64,000 nt of DNA from NCBI RefSeq assembly GCF_000005505.3, contig NC_016135.3, positions 19,686,613 to 19,750,612 on the forward strand, written 5' to 3'. Below, one piece after another: positions 21,778 to 33,211 of the stretch. How positions within the stretch are numbered: the first letter of the stretch is position 1; the number at the start of each line of letters is the position of its first letter. Below the pieces are notes generated by a model that was given only the letters and a program-made list of their open reading frames with translations, did no database searches and was not told the origin of the DNA. A program made the translations under genes and the position numbers. Source of the stretch: Brachypodium distachyon (taxonomy: Eukaryota; Streptophyta; Magnoliopsida; Poales; Poaceae).

Positions 21778-24700
21778 ATGGCTTCTTCTTCCCGAAACCC
21801 CGCCGCCGTCGACTCTGCTGCTCAGCAGATGGAAGAGAGGACGGGCTCGAAGCGAGGCAGCTGGGAGGGCTCTGACATCTCCCCGGCAGACGTTGCATGG
21901 CTTCGCCGTTCCCGGCAGATTCCGGAGGACGTGGAGTGCCGGATTCCCGGCGACGAGACTGTACCGACCCCGGAGCCTGGTGAGCATGTAGTGTTTCTCG
22001 CTCACTTTGAACGCGGCTTTGCTCTCCCGGCCAGCGATTTCCTTAGGAATTTCTTAGATTTCTTCGACCTTCAGCCGCACCACCTTCTGGCGAATGCCAT
22101 CCTCACACTCTCGGCATTCATCACCTGCTGCGAGGGTTATCTCGGCCTCTGGCCTTCCATTGACTTGTGGGCCAGGTACTTCATGTTCCGGCCCCAAGTT
22201 CTCCCCGACAAAGAAAATCCCGGCGCCGCTAAGCCAATGACCCAGTGCGGCGCCGCCACCGTCATACCCCGCCGGGGTTCCATCTTTCCTTGGATTCAAG
22301 GTCTCGAGTCCTGCAAGAAATGGCTCAAGACCTTCTTTTACGTCAAGAACACCTCCGACACCGACAGAATCAACTTGCTGGGATTCGAAGTCGGCCCCTC
22401 GGAGGAGAAGAGGAACTGGACATATGATCCGAAGGAAACCATCCCGGAGATCAACGAAATCCATGCCGGCATCCTCGAACTCAAGGTGAACGGGATGACA
22501 GCTGACGATTTGTTGGCCACTTTTGTATATCGACGGCTGTACCCGCTCCAGGGCCGGGTACACAAGATGTGCTTTTATGGCGGCCAGTTAGACCCGTACA
22601 GAGTGTCGACATTCAAGCTCAATTAGGCCGAAGTCCGGCGCCGGGTCAAGGCGATCGCCAAGATGAGCATGCCAGAGTGCTGGACCTGGGGCATGCCGGC
22701 ATACAGCTGGGAACGCCGTGCTCCTCCTGTAAGTTTTGTTTTTCATCTATCTCCTGTTCATATCCGACACACGGTTATGCCGTCATCTATCTGACGAAGG
22801 CTTATCTCGGCACCACCTGACTTCTTTGTGCAGAGGTTCGCTCTTCAGCGCAACGAGGACGGGAATTCCCCAGACAAACGCTTCGCGGCCCCGCGCAGGA
22901 CCATCGACAATGAAGATCCGGACTCCGAGGATCACATGCCGATAGCTCACGCCGGCCCTCGTCGCATCGAATGTAAGGACCTTCGACATCTTCTCGTAGT
23001 CCTTAGAACATTCATCATCCAGATACTTACATCTGCTCTACCCCGGAAACAGTCGAATCGGACGAGCCTGCTACTGCCGAGACGTTGGGTCCGGCCGCTG
23101 CTGAAGCATCGGGCCGAGAGAGACGCGCCGTCCCGAAGCGCGCCGCCGAGAAGGATCTTCCGTAGACTGTTAAGCGGAAGAAGACTGCTAGCCGTGGACC
23201 CAAACCGAAGCCCTTGATCGCCGGGTAAGGCTAACACTATTTCAATCTTTGACGCCGGTTTTCTTCTTTATTGTCATGATAACGGCTAAGTTTTATTTCT
23301 GCAGGGCGGCTCTAACGGCCACGCCATCTCAGACATGTATCGCGTCTGAGATCCCGACGGCTCCATCTCCCCGTGCCGAGGCTGGGACCCAAGCCACGGG
23401 TGAGACCGAGACTGCCGTTGACCCGACATCCTCCGTCCGGGATGTCGACCCGAGCGTCGATGCCTCGAACGTCGCCTCAGCCGGGATATCCGCAGCTGGG
23501 ACCTCGGCTGCCGGGACTGCTCCTTCCTCGGTGGCAACTGAGACATTGATGGAGCCGCAGGCCACGGAGGTAGCAGCCGGCAACGGGGCCCCAAGAACCC
23601 CAAGGGCCGCAACTGACTCCGACAGCTCCATCGTCACCACCGCAGCCGCAAGCCACTCAGCTTGCTCCTGCAAAAGCCAAGAAGGCTAAGGCCTATGCTA
23701 ACCCGGCAAGATCAGCGCCTCCGGATTCTTCCAACCCGCAGCCTACCCGGAGGCACCAGAGAGTTCCCCTCAGGACGACCGGCGGGCACAACTGGGGGTC
23801 GTTGGGCCAGTTCGTAATGGATTGAAACAGCGCCGATAACTATGAAGTGACCTCCAGCACCCTCCAGTCAGCGCGGCAAAGCCCCCTGGTGGGACCTCCA
23901 CCTGCAGCGACTCCAGAATTGGTGTCTGCCCGGATGTACCAAGCAAGTGGCCTTGTTTGAAGCCAGCCGATCTGCAGAGGTACGAAGAATTCCTTAAAAG
24001 ATTTTATTTTTAAATCCAGTATAGTATCCATACTCCTAGTCCCCGAAGTTTAGAGCGAGTAAGAATTAGTCGGCCTGAAGCTTACCCCCTTAAAACTTCA
24101 AACACTCTGCAACACTTAGAAACTTCAAACACTTATTCCCCGAGATTCAAGCTGGGTTTAGAATAGTCGGCCTGGGGCTTTAGAAACTTCAAACACTTAT
24201 CCCCCGAAATTCAGGCCGGGTTTAGAATAGTCGGCCTGAAGCTTTAGAAACTTCAGACACTTATTCCCCGCGATTCAGGCCGGGTTTAGAATAGTCGGCC
24301 TGAAGCTTTAGAAACTTCAGACACTTATTCCCCGCGATTCAGGCTGGGTTTAGAATAGTCGGCCTGAGGCTTTAGAAACTTCAAACACTTATCCCCCGAA
24401 ATTCAGGCCGGGTTTAGAATAGTCCGCCTGAAGCTTTAGAAATTTCAAACACTTATTCCCTGAGATTCAGGCCAGGTTTAGAATAGTCGGCCTGAAGCTT
24501 TAGAAACTTCAGACACTTATTCCCCGCGATTCAGGCTGGGTTTAGAATAGTTGGCGTGAAGCTTATAATTGTTGACTTCTTACTGCACTAAACTTACCGG
24601 TGAATCATCGTTTTGCAGTCCTGCATGAATAAGCGCACCGCTACCTTTAAGACTTTGCTTGCAAAGTACAAGAAGTTGGAGGCGGAGCACGAGGCTTTGA

Positions 24701-25916
24701 AAGCTGATCGCGAGTGCCAGAGTAAGTATATTTTACTGTCATAAAATCTTTGTCCGAGTATCAATGTGCTGCTAAAGCTAATATGCGCTCTTGTTCATAG
24801 CCGGGGACAACGCCCAAGTGGCGGAGCTCCTGAAGCGTGTCGCCGAAGTCCAAGGTATCATTTCCTCCCTGTTTCAAGTTTCTTCCAACTTAAACTCTAG
24901 CCTCTGTAATGTATGTCTGCCAAACAGATGAGAAGACTCGGCTAGCAGAACAACACCGGGAGGACGTGGCTCGGCTGCAGGCGCAAATCGCAGCGCAAGC
25001 AGAGGCGCATAAGACCGAGGTGGGTGAACTCACCTCGGCCCTCTCTACCCAGGCTGATGAGAGGATCCGTCTGGAGAGCGAGGTGCAGAAGTGCAAGGGT
25101 CTGGTCGCCGAGATTGAGACCCGCGCCATTGCCGCCGAGAAAGAGGATGCCGAGAAGACCCGGCTGTTTAAGGTTGTCCGGCATGAGCTCGTCAAGATCG
25201 ACACCATGCTGACCAGTAAGTTGTCCTGACACAAATTTCTCCATCTGATCAGTTGTCCGAGTAATAGTACCAGGATGCCGAGACTCATTACTATCTTCTG
25301 TGCTTTTGTCAGAATTCTTTCCACAATCAATCGAGACTGCCCAAATTGCCGTGCTCAGGGCGCGCAGGAAGAGGGATCCATCCGGAACAACCCCCTTTGA
25401 ATACGACTTAGTGGATTATCTGGTTAGCATTGCTAGCCGGGTAAAGCCTCTAATTCGTTCGGGGTTAATATGCTGAATGCCAGCATCCGGGCTTTCCGAG
25501 CTCTATGGCCGGGAGAAGAAGCTCCGACCGGCATCCCGGAACTGGCGACGCGGCTTCTCGAGGTGGAGGATCGCCTTAATGATTGGCGGGAGTCAGCCAC
25601 ACGCGTCGGTGCCGACGAGGCGTTGTCGTTCGTACTATCTTGGTATGACAGCATCAACCTCGATGTGCTGCAGTCGATGTGAGTCGGCTCCCCCTATCTC
25701 TCGGATCCTGAGCTGATCACCAAGCGCAAAGAACGGGCCTACTCCTTCATTCAGTATGCCGATGTGCATAAGTTTGTGGAGGGCCCGATATCCGAGGCAG
25801 AGGCCGAGATGGCCGACGAAGACGAAGCCGTTGACGAGGAAATTGTCGTCGAGTCGGCGTCCACCGCTACGGATGGTCCGAGTTTCGGCGCCAACAATCC
25901 CTCCATCTCTTCTTAG
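21778..25916 (+). pseudogene. Spliced antisense gene of the Gypsy element (putative gypsy-type transposon protein)
   Basis: This runs opposite to gag-pol. Exon 1 starts at 21778 (MASSSRNP) and ends at a GTAAGT donor near 22732. It carries the conserved block LPASDFLRNFLDFFDLQPHH and CCEGYLGLWPSIDLWARYF, found in the domain databases call 'putative gypsy type transposon' (Transposase_28, from memory). Later exons with clean splice sites are about 22834-22970, 24619-24720, 24801-24854, 24928-25215 and 25313-25916. The middle ones are a strong coiled coil (heptads of L/A with E/K/R). The last ends in an acidic tail with stop 25914-25916. Two in-frame stops (TAG 22624-22626 inside FKLN|AEVRRRVK; TGA about 25680) make this copy defective. 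The function of the family is unknown; despite the name there is no transposase catalytic motif that I can see. Confidence 0.65.
24045..24565. repeat. 64-bp tandem repeat array inside the Gypsy antisense gene
   Basis: About seven to eight copies of a 64-base unit containing GGTTTAGAATAGTCGGCCTG. Unit starts (CTTCAAACAC or CTTCAGACAC) are at 24123, 24187, 24251, 24315, 24379, 24443 and 24507, an exact 64-base period. The array lies in an intron of the antisense gene. Confidence 0.93.
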
Positions 25917-26510
25917 TCATGTCGGCAAAAAGAACTTGAAAATTATCAGATCCCCGGAATGCCGGGTGCATATGTAACCGGGTTAACATACTTTTGTTTG
26001 TAAGACATCATATGTTTAATTTATATAAGTCTTTTGCTTATCAAATTCCCAACCGAGTCCCCGAGTGCATTTTTCCTTTTAGTGAAATTTTATGACCCCG
26101 GTTCTTTTGTCTGCCTTATCAGCGTTCGACGTATGAATCGCGAAGTCATAGAACCACCTTTTCGAAAAAATAAACTCGACGAATTCGCTTGGCAATACCC
26201 GAGTTAAGAAAGAAATGCCGGGTTAAGACAATGCGCATCTCGGGTCGCTTTGTTTGTTTCCGCAATCGCTTTTCATGTGTTCGGTTATCTCGCACCCGTC
26301 TCTAGCTTGTCATGAAGCCGGGCTGCGGACAGCAGCGAAGTCATAGAGGGGATTTTCGATACCGACACACTACTAACCTGACATAAGATTACACAACTAA
26401 GCCATCCCGACATACAAAAGCAAAAGATAATTGCTTTTGAGAACCCGGCGAACAATTTCATTGTCTCAAAACATTCAACATAAGGAGAAAATGATACAAA
26501 TACTCATCTC
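25917..26510. other. Spacer between convergent antisense gene and pol
   Basis: AT-richer sequence holding the 3' ends of the plus-strand antisense gene and the minus-strand pol gene of the Gypsy element. No gene. Confidence 0.5.
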
Positions 26511-28586
26511 TCAAGTATAGAACGGACGAAGTAAAGCCACGTTCCATGACCTCTTGGTCTCCTCGCCTGATCGGTCCATCCTGTTCGCCTTGGGATCTTG
26601 TGCATCTATAAGATAATAGGAATCGTTGTGAAGCGCTTTGCTCACAGTGAAGGATCCTTCCCATGGGGGTGACAGTTTGTGCATGCCGGCTGTGCGCTGC
26701 ACAAGTCGGAGAACGAGGTCTCCTTCCCAGAATATTCGTGGGCTGACCTTTCGGCTGTGATAACGCCTTAGGTGCTGTTGATAGATGGCCGACCGAGATA
26801 GAGCTAACTCCCGTGCTTCTTCGAGCAGGTCGACATCATTTTCTCGGGCCTCTTTTACCTCGGCTTTGGTATACATGGTCACTCGCGGGGAGTCATGTTC
26901 AATATCGGCTGGTAAGACAGCTTCCGGCCCGTATACGAGGAAAAATGGCGTATAGCCTGTAGAGCGATTGGGAGTCGTCCTGAGACTCCACAGCACCGCC
27001 AGGAGTTCGTCCAGCCAGCATCCCGGAGTACGTTCCAATGGTTCGATCAGCCGAGGTTTTATGCCAGCTAAAACCATACCGTTTGCCCTTTCAAATTGTC
27101 CGTTGGACTGAGGGTGTGCCACAGAAGTGATATCCGGCCGGATCTTCTTTTCATCACAAAACCACGCGAAAGGTCCCTCAACGAAGTTCGTTCCATTATC
27201 CGTGATAACACTATGTGGGTACCCATATCTCAAAATGATGTCCTTCAGGAATGACATCGCGGTCTTGCCGTCACACTTTCGGATCGGCTTTACCTCAATC
27301 CATTTGGTGAACTTGTCGACTATGACCAAGATATGCGTCATGCCTCCTCGCGCCTGCTTGAAAGGTCCCACCATATCCAAACACCAAACCGCAAACGGCC
27401 AAGTGATTGGAATAGTCTTGAGTTCGGATGCCGGCATATGAATTTTGCTGGCATACCTCTGGCAGCCATTGCACTTCCTGACTATGTCTTCTGCTTCCTG
27501 TAGTGCACTTGGCCAGTAGAAACCATGCCGGAATGCCTTGCCCACTAGCGTTCTTGAAGATGCATGATGGCCACACTCTCCCTGATGAATATCCCGGAGA
27601 GTCTCTTGCTCTACTTCCGGCTCAACGCATCGATGTAGTACATTAGTGACACTCCTTTTGTATAGCTCGCCATTGATGATGGTGTACGCCTTCGCCCTTC
27701 TCTGAATTTTCCTTGCCGACACTTCCTCTTCCGGGAGACTCCCATCTTTTAGGTACGACATTATCGATTGTGCCCAAGCCGGCACGGGACGAGTGGTAAA
27801 AATTGGCTCATTTGGTACGTCTATCTCCATTGGCTCAACCGCCATTGGTTCTGCCGAGTTAAGGCGCTCAGTTCCCGGGTTACCGGAACCACTGCCACTG
27901 TCAATGTCCATGGGGGTGACGTCAGCTTCAGAGCTCGCCGGGATAAAGATTGACTCCGACTCTGGCGATGGCTTGATGGATGGTTTGCGTAAATGTTCCA
28001 ATGCCACACCAGCTGGAATGGCATGTCGTGTTGAGCTGAGTTTTGACAATGTGTCGGCTGCTTCCTTCTCCGCCTGCGGTATATGGTGAAACTCGCACCC
28101 TTCGAAGTGGCCACTAGTCTTCTGAACATGGAGCCCGCTTTTCATCTTAGAGCCATCAAAATGCATCTTCCAGTAGTTAGTTTCCGGGGGCGGTGGTTCA
28201 TACTCCATCTCGGCCCAATCCACCAAGAAATTCGCCAGAGCCTGAGATTTCACGGCATCCCGTCTGTCGTACTGCAGTGCATAGGGTGCTAACTCGACAG
28301 CCCACTTTGCGACCCGGCCGCTCGCGTCTTTATTACTCATGATTTCCGAGACGGGTGCCTCCCATATAACTCGGATCTGATGTGCCTCAAAGTAATGCTT
28401 CAGCTTCTTTGCCGGCATATACACGCCATACGCCATTTTCTGGTAATGGGGGTAATTCTGCTTAGACGATGATAGCACCTCGCTCAAGTAATATACTGGC
28501 CTTTGCACTGATTTGCCGTTTTTATCTCTTTCCACCACGATGACGGCACTAACGACTCGATTCGTTGCTGCTATGTATAACAACAT
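26511..28586 (-). pseudogene. Gypsy pol: RNase H, shortened second RNase H, integrase
   Basis: An open frame of 691 codons. Order: end of RNase H (VYYLSEVLSSSKQNYPHYQK), then a second RNase H-like start (MHFDGSKMKSG) that jumps directly to the domain's end (HIPQAEKEAADTLSKL). About 100 residues of the middle are thus missing without breaking the frame. The integrase follows with an HH-CC zinc region (HQGECGHH, CNGCQRY), the D-D-E core (WCLDMVGPF, ITDNGTNF, NGQFERAN) and a C-terminal region. The frame is open, but the upstream reverse transcriptase is broken, so the polyprotein cannot be completed. Confidence 0.88.
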
Positions 28587-29600
28587 CGGCTCCTTCTTTC
28601 CACCACGATGACGGCACTAACAACTCGATTCTTTTTCAGCTCTTGAAAAGCCACGTCCGCCTGTTGCGTCCACACAAATTTGTCGGTTTTCTTCATCAGC
28701 TGGTATTAGGGCATTGCCTTTTCACCCAGCCGCCTAACAAAGCGACTTCGTAATGCCAAGCATCCAGTGAATTTTTGCACATCTTTGAGGCATTTTGGCA
28801 GTTTCATTCTTTCTATGGCGGCGATTTTCGCGTGATTTGTTTCAATACCTCGGCTTGATACCAGAAATCCAAGCAACTTCCCTGCCGACACACCGAATGT
28901 GCATTTGGCCAGGTTCAGCTTCATCCGAAATCTCCTCAGATTTGCGAATGTTTCCCGAATATCATCCAGAAGCGTGGCGCTTTCCTTGCTTTTTATGACG
29001 ACATCATCGACATATACCTGCACATTTTTGCCGAGTTGGTCATGCAAGCATTTCTGCATGTATCTTTGATAAGTAGCCCCCGCATTCCTCAAACCAAACG
29101 GAATAGTGCGATAACAATAAGCCTCGAACGGGGTGATAAATGATGTATTTATTTGATCATTAGGGTTCAGCGGTATCTGGTGAAAACCGGAGTACGCGTC
29201 TACAAAAGACAGCAACTCACACCCGGTTGTAGAATCGATCACTTGATCAATCCGAGGTAATGGAAAAGGATCTTTGGGACACGCCTTGTTCAGGCTGGTT
29301 TAGTCGATACACATGCGCCACACCTTGGCAGCAGTTGGGTCGTCTTTCTTCTTCTCAACCATGACCGGGTTTGCCAGCCAATCGGGATGCAACACTTCCG
29401 TGATAAAGTCGGCAGCTAGAGGCTGGGATATCTCTTCCGATATGATTTTCCTTCTGTCGTCGGCGAAGCGTCGAAGGGGCTGCTTCACCGGTTTTGCGTC
29501 TGATCTGACATGTAATGAGTGCTCAGCCAACTCCCTCGACACACCCGGCAGGTCTTGATTTGACCATGCGAAGATGTCCCGATTCTCACGGAGGAAGCTG
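28587..29600 (-). pseudogene. Gypsy pol: reverse transcriptase
   Basis: Contains the RT blocks FVDAYSGFHQIPL, TIPFGLRNAGATYQR and the catalytic VYVDDVVIKS. It is interrupted by an in-frame stop just after WRMCID (near 29300) and by a frame change near 28700. A 27-base stretch of the downstream region is duplicated (28527 and 28595). Confidence 0.88.
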
Positions 29601-29614
29601 GTGAGCTCGCCTTC

Positions 29615-31053
29615 CTATTTTTCACCCAGGCTGGCACCAATGATGACAGTGCGGTTCGGGAACTCGCTGTCAACCTGTACCTTCTTTGTTTCCTTGGCTG
29701 CCTGAAAAGCCACACTTCCATGGGGATTGGTCATAGCCGGCAGGCCAATTTGTGCCGACTGAGCCATCGCAACCGTTTCTTGTAACTTCTTTTTCTCGCC
29801 AGCGATGACCAGTGACTCAGCCAAAACAGATCCGGCCGCTACCCACTCCATTGAACGTTTGTAGTTGCTAGTGATGGTTATGGTACCATTTGGTCCCAGC
29901 ATCTTCATCTTCAGATAGCCAATGTGAGCAGTCGCCATGAACTTGGCGAGTGCCGGTCTGCCGAGCAATGCATGGTACGGACTATTAAGGTCCACCACCT
30001 CGAACACTAGGTTCTCGGTTCCACAGTTCTCCCGGGTGCCGAATAGGACGTCGACTCGGATCTTGCCTACCGGGGGACAAGACACTCCCGGCACAATACC
30101 GTGAAAGGTAGTCCGGCTAGGCTCAAGCATGTTATCAGTAATGCCGAGTTTAAGCATCGTGTCCCGGTACAAGATATTTATGATGCTCCCATTATCAATG
30201 AGAACCCGAGTGAACTTGGCGTTAATGTCGGGCCCGATGATTGTCGGGTCAACCACCAGAGCATATCCACCGGGGTTGGGCATGACCTTGGGATGGTCTG
30301 CCCGGCTCCAGTTGATCTCTTGCTCCGACCAATACATGAACTTCGGAACAGCCGGCATTATAGCATTCACCTCCATCTCTCGCCTGCGCTGACTTTGCTT
30401 GTCAGTCGGCTCAATGATGAAGATCATGTAGCTTTGGTGATGCTCCTTGTACTCATTTCTTCCGGCATATCCCGGGATATCGTGGTCTTCCACCTGGTTG
30501 ACGGCATTATTTGCCTGAGGTGGTCCCTGGATCTGTGCGATAGCACCTGTGAGCGGTGGAGGAGGGGGTAAACGACTTGCCTCACCCTTCTCGGCCCGCT
30601 GTATCCAGCTGCACTGCCGCGTTGTGTGATTCGCCGGCTTGTTGGGGTTAGTCATGTGGAAACGACAAGGCTGATCCAGCAACACCTCGAACGTATACTT
30701 CGGCTTATCTTGCCGGGGCTTCTTTTGTTCTCCCTTCTTGACCCACTGCTGATTCCCTGTTTTCTGACGCTGGCTCAAGCCGGCATCAGCTTGATCCTGA
30801 ATAGTGGCGACATGGGCTGGCCCATATCGGTAATCCGGAATCCCCCGGCAAGATTGTATGTCGGCTGCTTCCTTTGAGGTTCTGCCGGCATCAACGATGG
30901 CTGAGTCGGATCGCCAAGCGCATACATGTCGGCGATCCGGATCATTTCAGATAGGGTAGCCGGCATCTCTCTTTGCAGCTTTTGCCACAACATGCTGCCG
31001 TGTCGGCATCCTTGGGCAAACCACGCTATGGCTTGCAATTCCACTATCCCTGT
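29615..31053 (-). pseudogene. Gypsy gag C-terminal part and aspartic protease
   Basis: The minus-strand frame starts at the nested-insertion border (IVELQAIAWFAQGC, the end of the gag core). It shifts frame near 30777, passes a CCHC-like motif (CRFHMTNPNKPANHTTRQC) and continues into a retropepsin-like domain with the active-site triad DNG (VLIDNGSIINILY) and the later ALLGRPALA. A stop lies before the RT region. Residues needed for the protease are present, but gag is disrupted upstream. Confidence 0.8.
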
Positions 31054-31059
31054 CGTCGC

Positions 31060-31697
31060 TCGGGGCTCCAACACCGGGGGCGTGCGGCCACGTCCCCCTT
31101 TTAGGTTCGGTAGGGGCGTCTAGGGTGGAGACCCCGCGATCGCTGGCATGGCCGATGAGGCCCGACGGCGCCGGTGAGGCAAAGTGCTAAGGGTGCGTGC
31201 TGGTCCAAGAACAGGTGCACGCACGTTTTTTACCTAGGTTCGGGCCACCCGGAGGTGTAAAACCCTACGTCCTGCCTGTCTGAGCTGGTATTGATTACGG
31301 ATCAAATGTTTACAAGTTGCCGGGCAGGTTCCCGGGCTTCCTCTCAATGTCTAAGTACTCCCTACTGCTCTCTGTTGGCTGTCCACTGGAACCAACTGAT
31401 CCCTGATCTAGTGAGCCAGCTAAGGGAACTTGTGGAACTGAACGATTGTCCAATTGACCAAAAAAATAACCCCCTTGACTGTTGGCATGGGTCCTCCTTT
31501 TATACACAAGGGGATGCCACATGTGCCTCGGTGCATGATCTACAAGTGTCCAACGGGGAGGCATGCAACCCCTCCCGGTGAGCTGGTGGCGTGCATGGGT
31601 GCCACCTCCGCGGCTAGGGGCCTAAGACCCTAGGGTAGGATTAGACAACCACTGTTCCTTGGATCGGACGGTTAACTACCCGTCGGTCGGCTCGAAC
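31060..31697 (-). repeat. LTR fragment A of a second element
   Basis: Read on minus, it begins CGAGCCGACCGACGGG, has a TATA box (GTGTATAAAAGG near 31500) and ends near 31053 in CGAGCGACGACA. It is homologous to the plus-strand copy at about 37590-37960, which lacks an internal segment, and partly to 31697-31905 in inverted orientation. It abuts the gag remnant directly. Confidence 0.7.
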
Positions 31698-31905
31698 GTA
31701 GGGTTTTACACCTCCGGGTGGCCCGAACCTGGGTAAAAAACGTGCGTGCACCTGTTCTTGGAACAGCACGCACCCTTAGCACTTTGCCTCACCGGTGCCG
31801 TCGGGCCTCATCGGCAGGGCCGGCGATCGCGGGGTCTCCACCCCAGACGCCCCTACCGAACCTAAAAGGGGGACGTGGCCGCACGCCCCCGGCGCTCGGA
31901 GCCCG
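31697..31905 (+). repeat. LTR fragment B, inverted copy of fragment A's end
   Basis: Starts at ACGTAGGGTTTTACACCTCC and matches the reverse complement of about 31060-31270, and directly the copy at about 37740-37950. It is truncated at its start, so the junction with fragment A near 31697 is an inversion or insertion breakpoint. Confidence 0.75.
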
Positions 31906-32428
31906 TTCCGGCCCATCACCGCGTCCCTGCCGCGGCCCTCGAGCAGTTTTGCTCCCGGGCAACAAGGGCTGTCACATCCCTTGGGACGAGTTCCCCAGAA
32001 AAAACCAGGTCTCCCCGGTTGCGGGGGCTGTCGCTGGGAGGCTATAACTTCCTCGCCACCCGTGCTCGCCGTTCTGGGTGGGGCGCAGCTGGCGGCGAGG
32101 ACGTTATAGCGTCTTGCGGCTGCTCCCGGGACGGAGTCCCCTAGGCCAGGGTCCGTCCCTGAAGGCGAGGGTTGCCGCGTGAGCGTGGTGGTAGCATCGT
32201 CGGCGGCGGTTCCCGCGGGCGGCGATCCTGCCCCCGCCCTCCTGCCGCATCCCTCAGAGATCGTTTCCCTTGAACAGGTACCCAAGGTGGTTTCCTACCC
32301 AGGCAGTGCACCAGTTGCACTCTACCGCCGAGCGTCACGAGGCATTGGACCGAACGGAAAAGCTAAGTGTCTGAACATGAACACTGAATTCGCTAAGAGC
32401 TGAACGAAACTGAGCACTGTCTCGCTGG

Positions 32429-33020
32429 GTGCGGCCCCGGATCCCGCGCGTAGCCGGAGTGTTAAAAGGGACGCTTGCGGGGGGAGTGCGCTCCCCGAGT
32501 GGCTTTCGGGTCCGTCCCGGGAGGGCATGGCTTGGAGTAGTTACCCCGCAAGTGGAGTGGCTCGCCGACTACCGCCTGACCCCAGGTCGGCACTGCGGGT
32601 CCATCCCGGGTCCCTGGACTGGTCAAGGGTAGAGCGTGCGAGTCCCCCACAACACAAGGCAAAACACGCAAAGGTTAGAAGGGGCCACCCCGCTAGATAG
32701 CATCAGGAACAACGAACTTGTCGAAAAGTTTACTTAACTAAGAGTTAACGCTGCTTCGACAAGTGTGGTCCCGGAACCGACGCGTGGCCGGGGTGTGAGG
32801 AGGACGCTTGCGGGGGGAGTGCGCTCCCCGTGTGGCTTCCGGGTCCGTCCCGGGAGGGCATGGCTTGGAGTAGCTACCCCGCAAGCGGAGTGGCTCGCCG
32901 CCTACCGCTTGGCCCCAGGTCGGCACCACGGGTCCGTCCCGGGTCCCTGGTCTGGTCAAGGGTGGGGCGTGCGAGCCCCCGGCAACACAAGGCATAACAC
33001 GCAAAGGCTAAGGGAACAAT
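32429..33020. repeat. Two-copy 333-bp tandem repeat
   Basis: The blocks at about 32429-32690 and 32762-33020 are highly similar over more than 200 bases (ACGCTTGCGGGGGGAGTGCG at 32471 and 32804), a period of 333 bases. GC-rich, no credible coding. Part of the mosaic element. Confidence 0.85.
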
Positions 33021-33211
33021 CCCGCGAGGCAGCCTCGAGAACAAGGGGCAAAAATCGAGCAAATTAACAAGCTTGATTGACTAAGTGTCGAACGATTACA
33101 TGGACTAATCAAAATGTGATTGTTCAAACGGCGCTAAGCGCCATACTTGCAGGGAAATCAAACAGAAGAAGGTACAGTGGAAGCAACGAGTACAGCTGGG
33201 GACTGCGGCAA

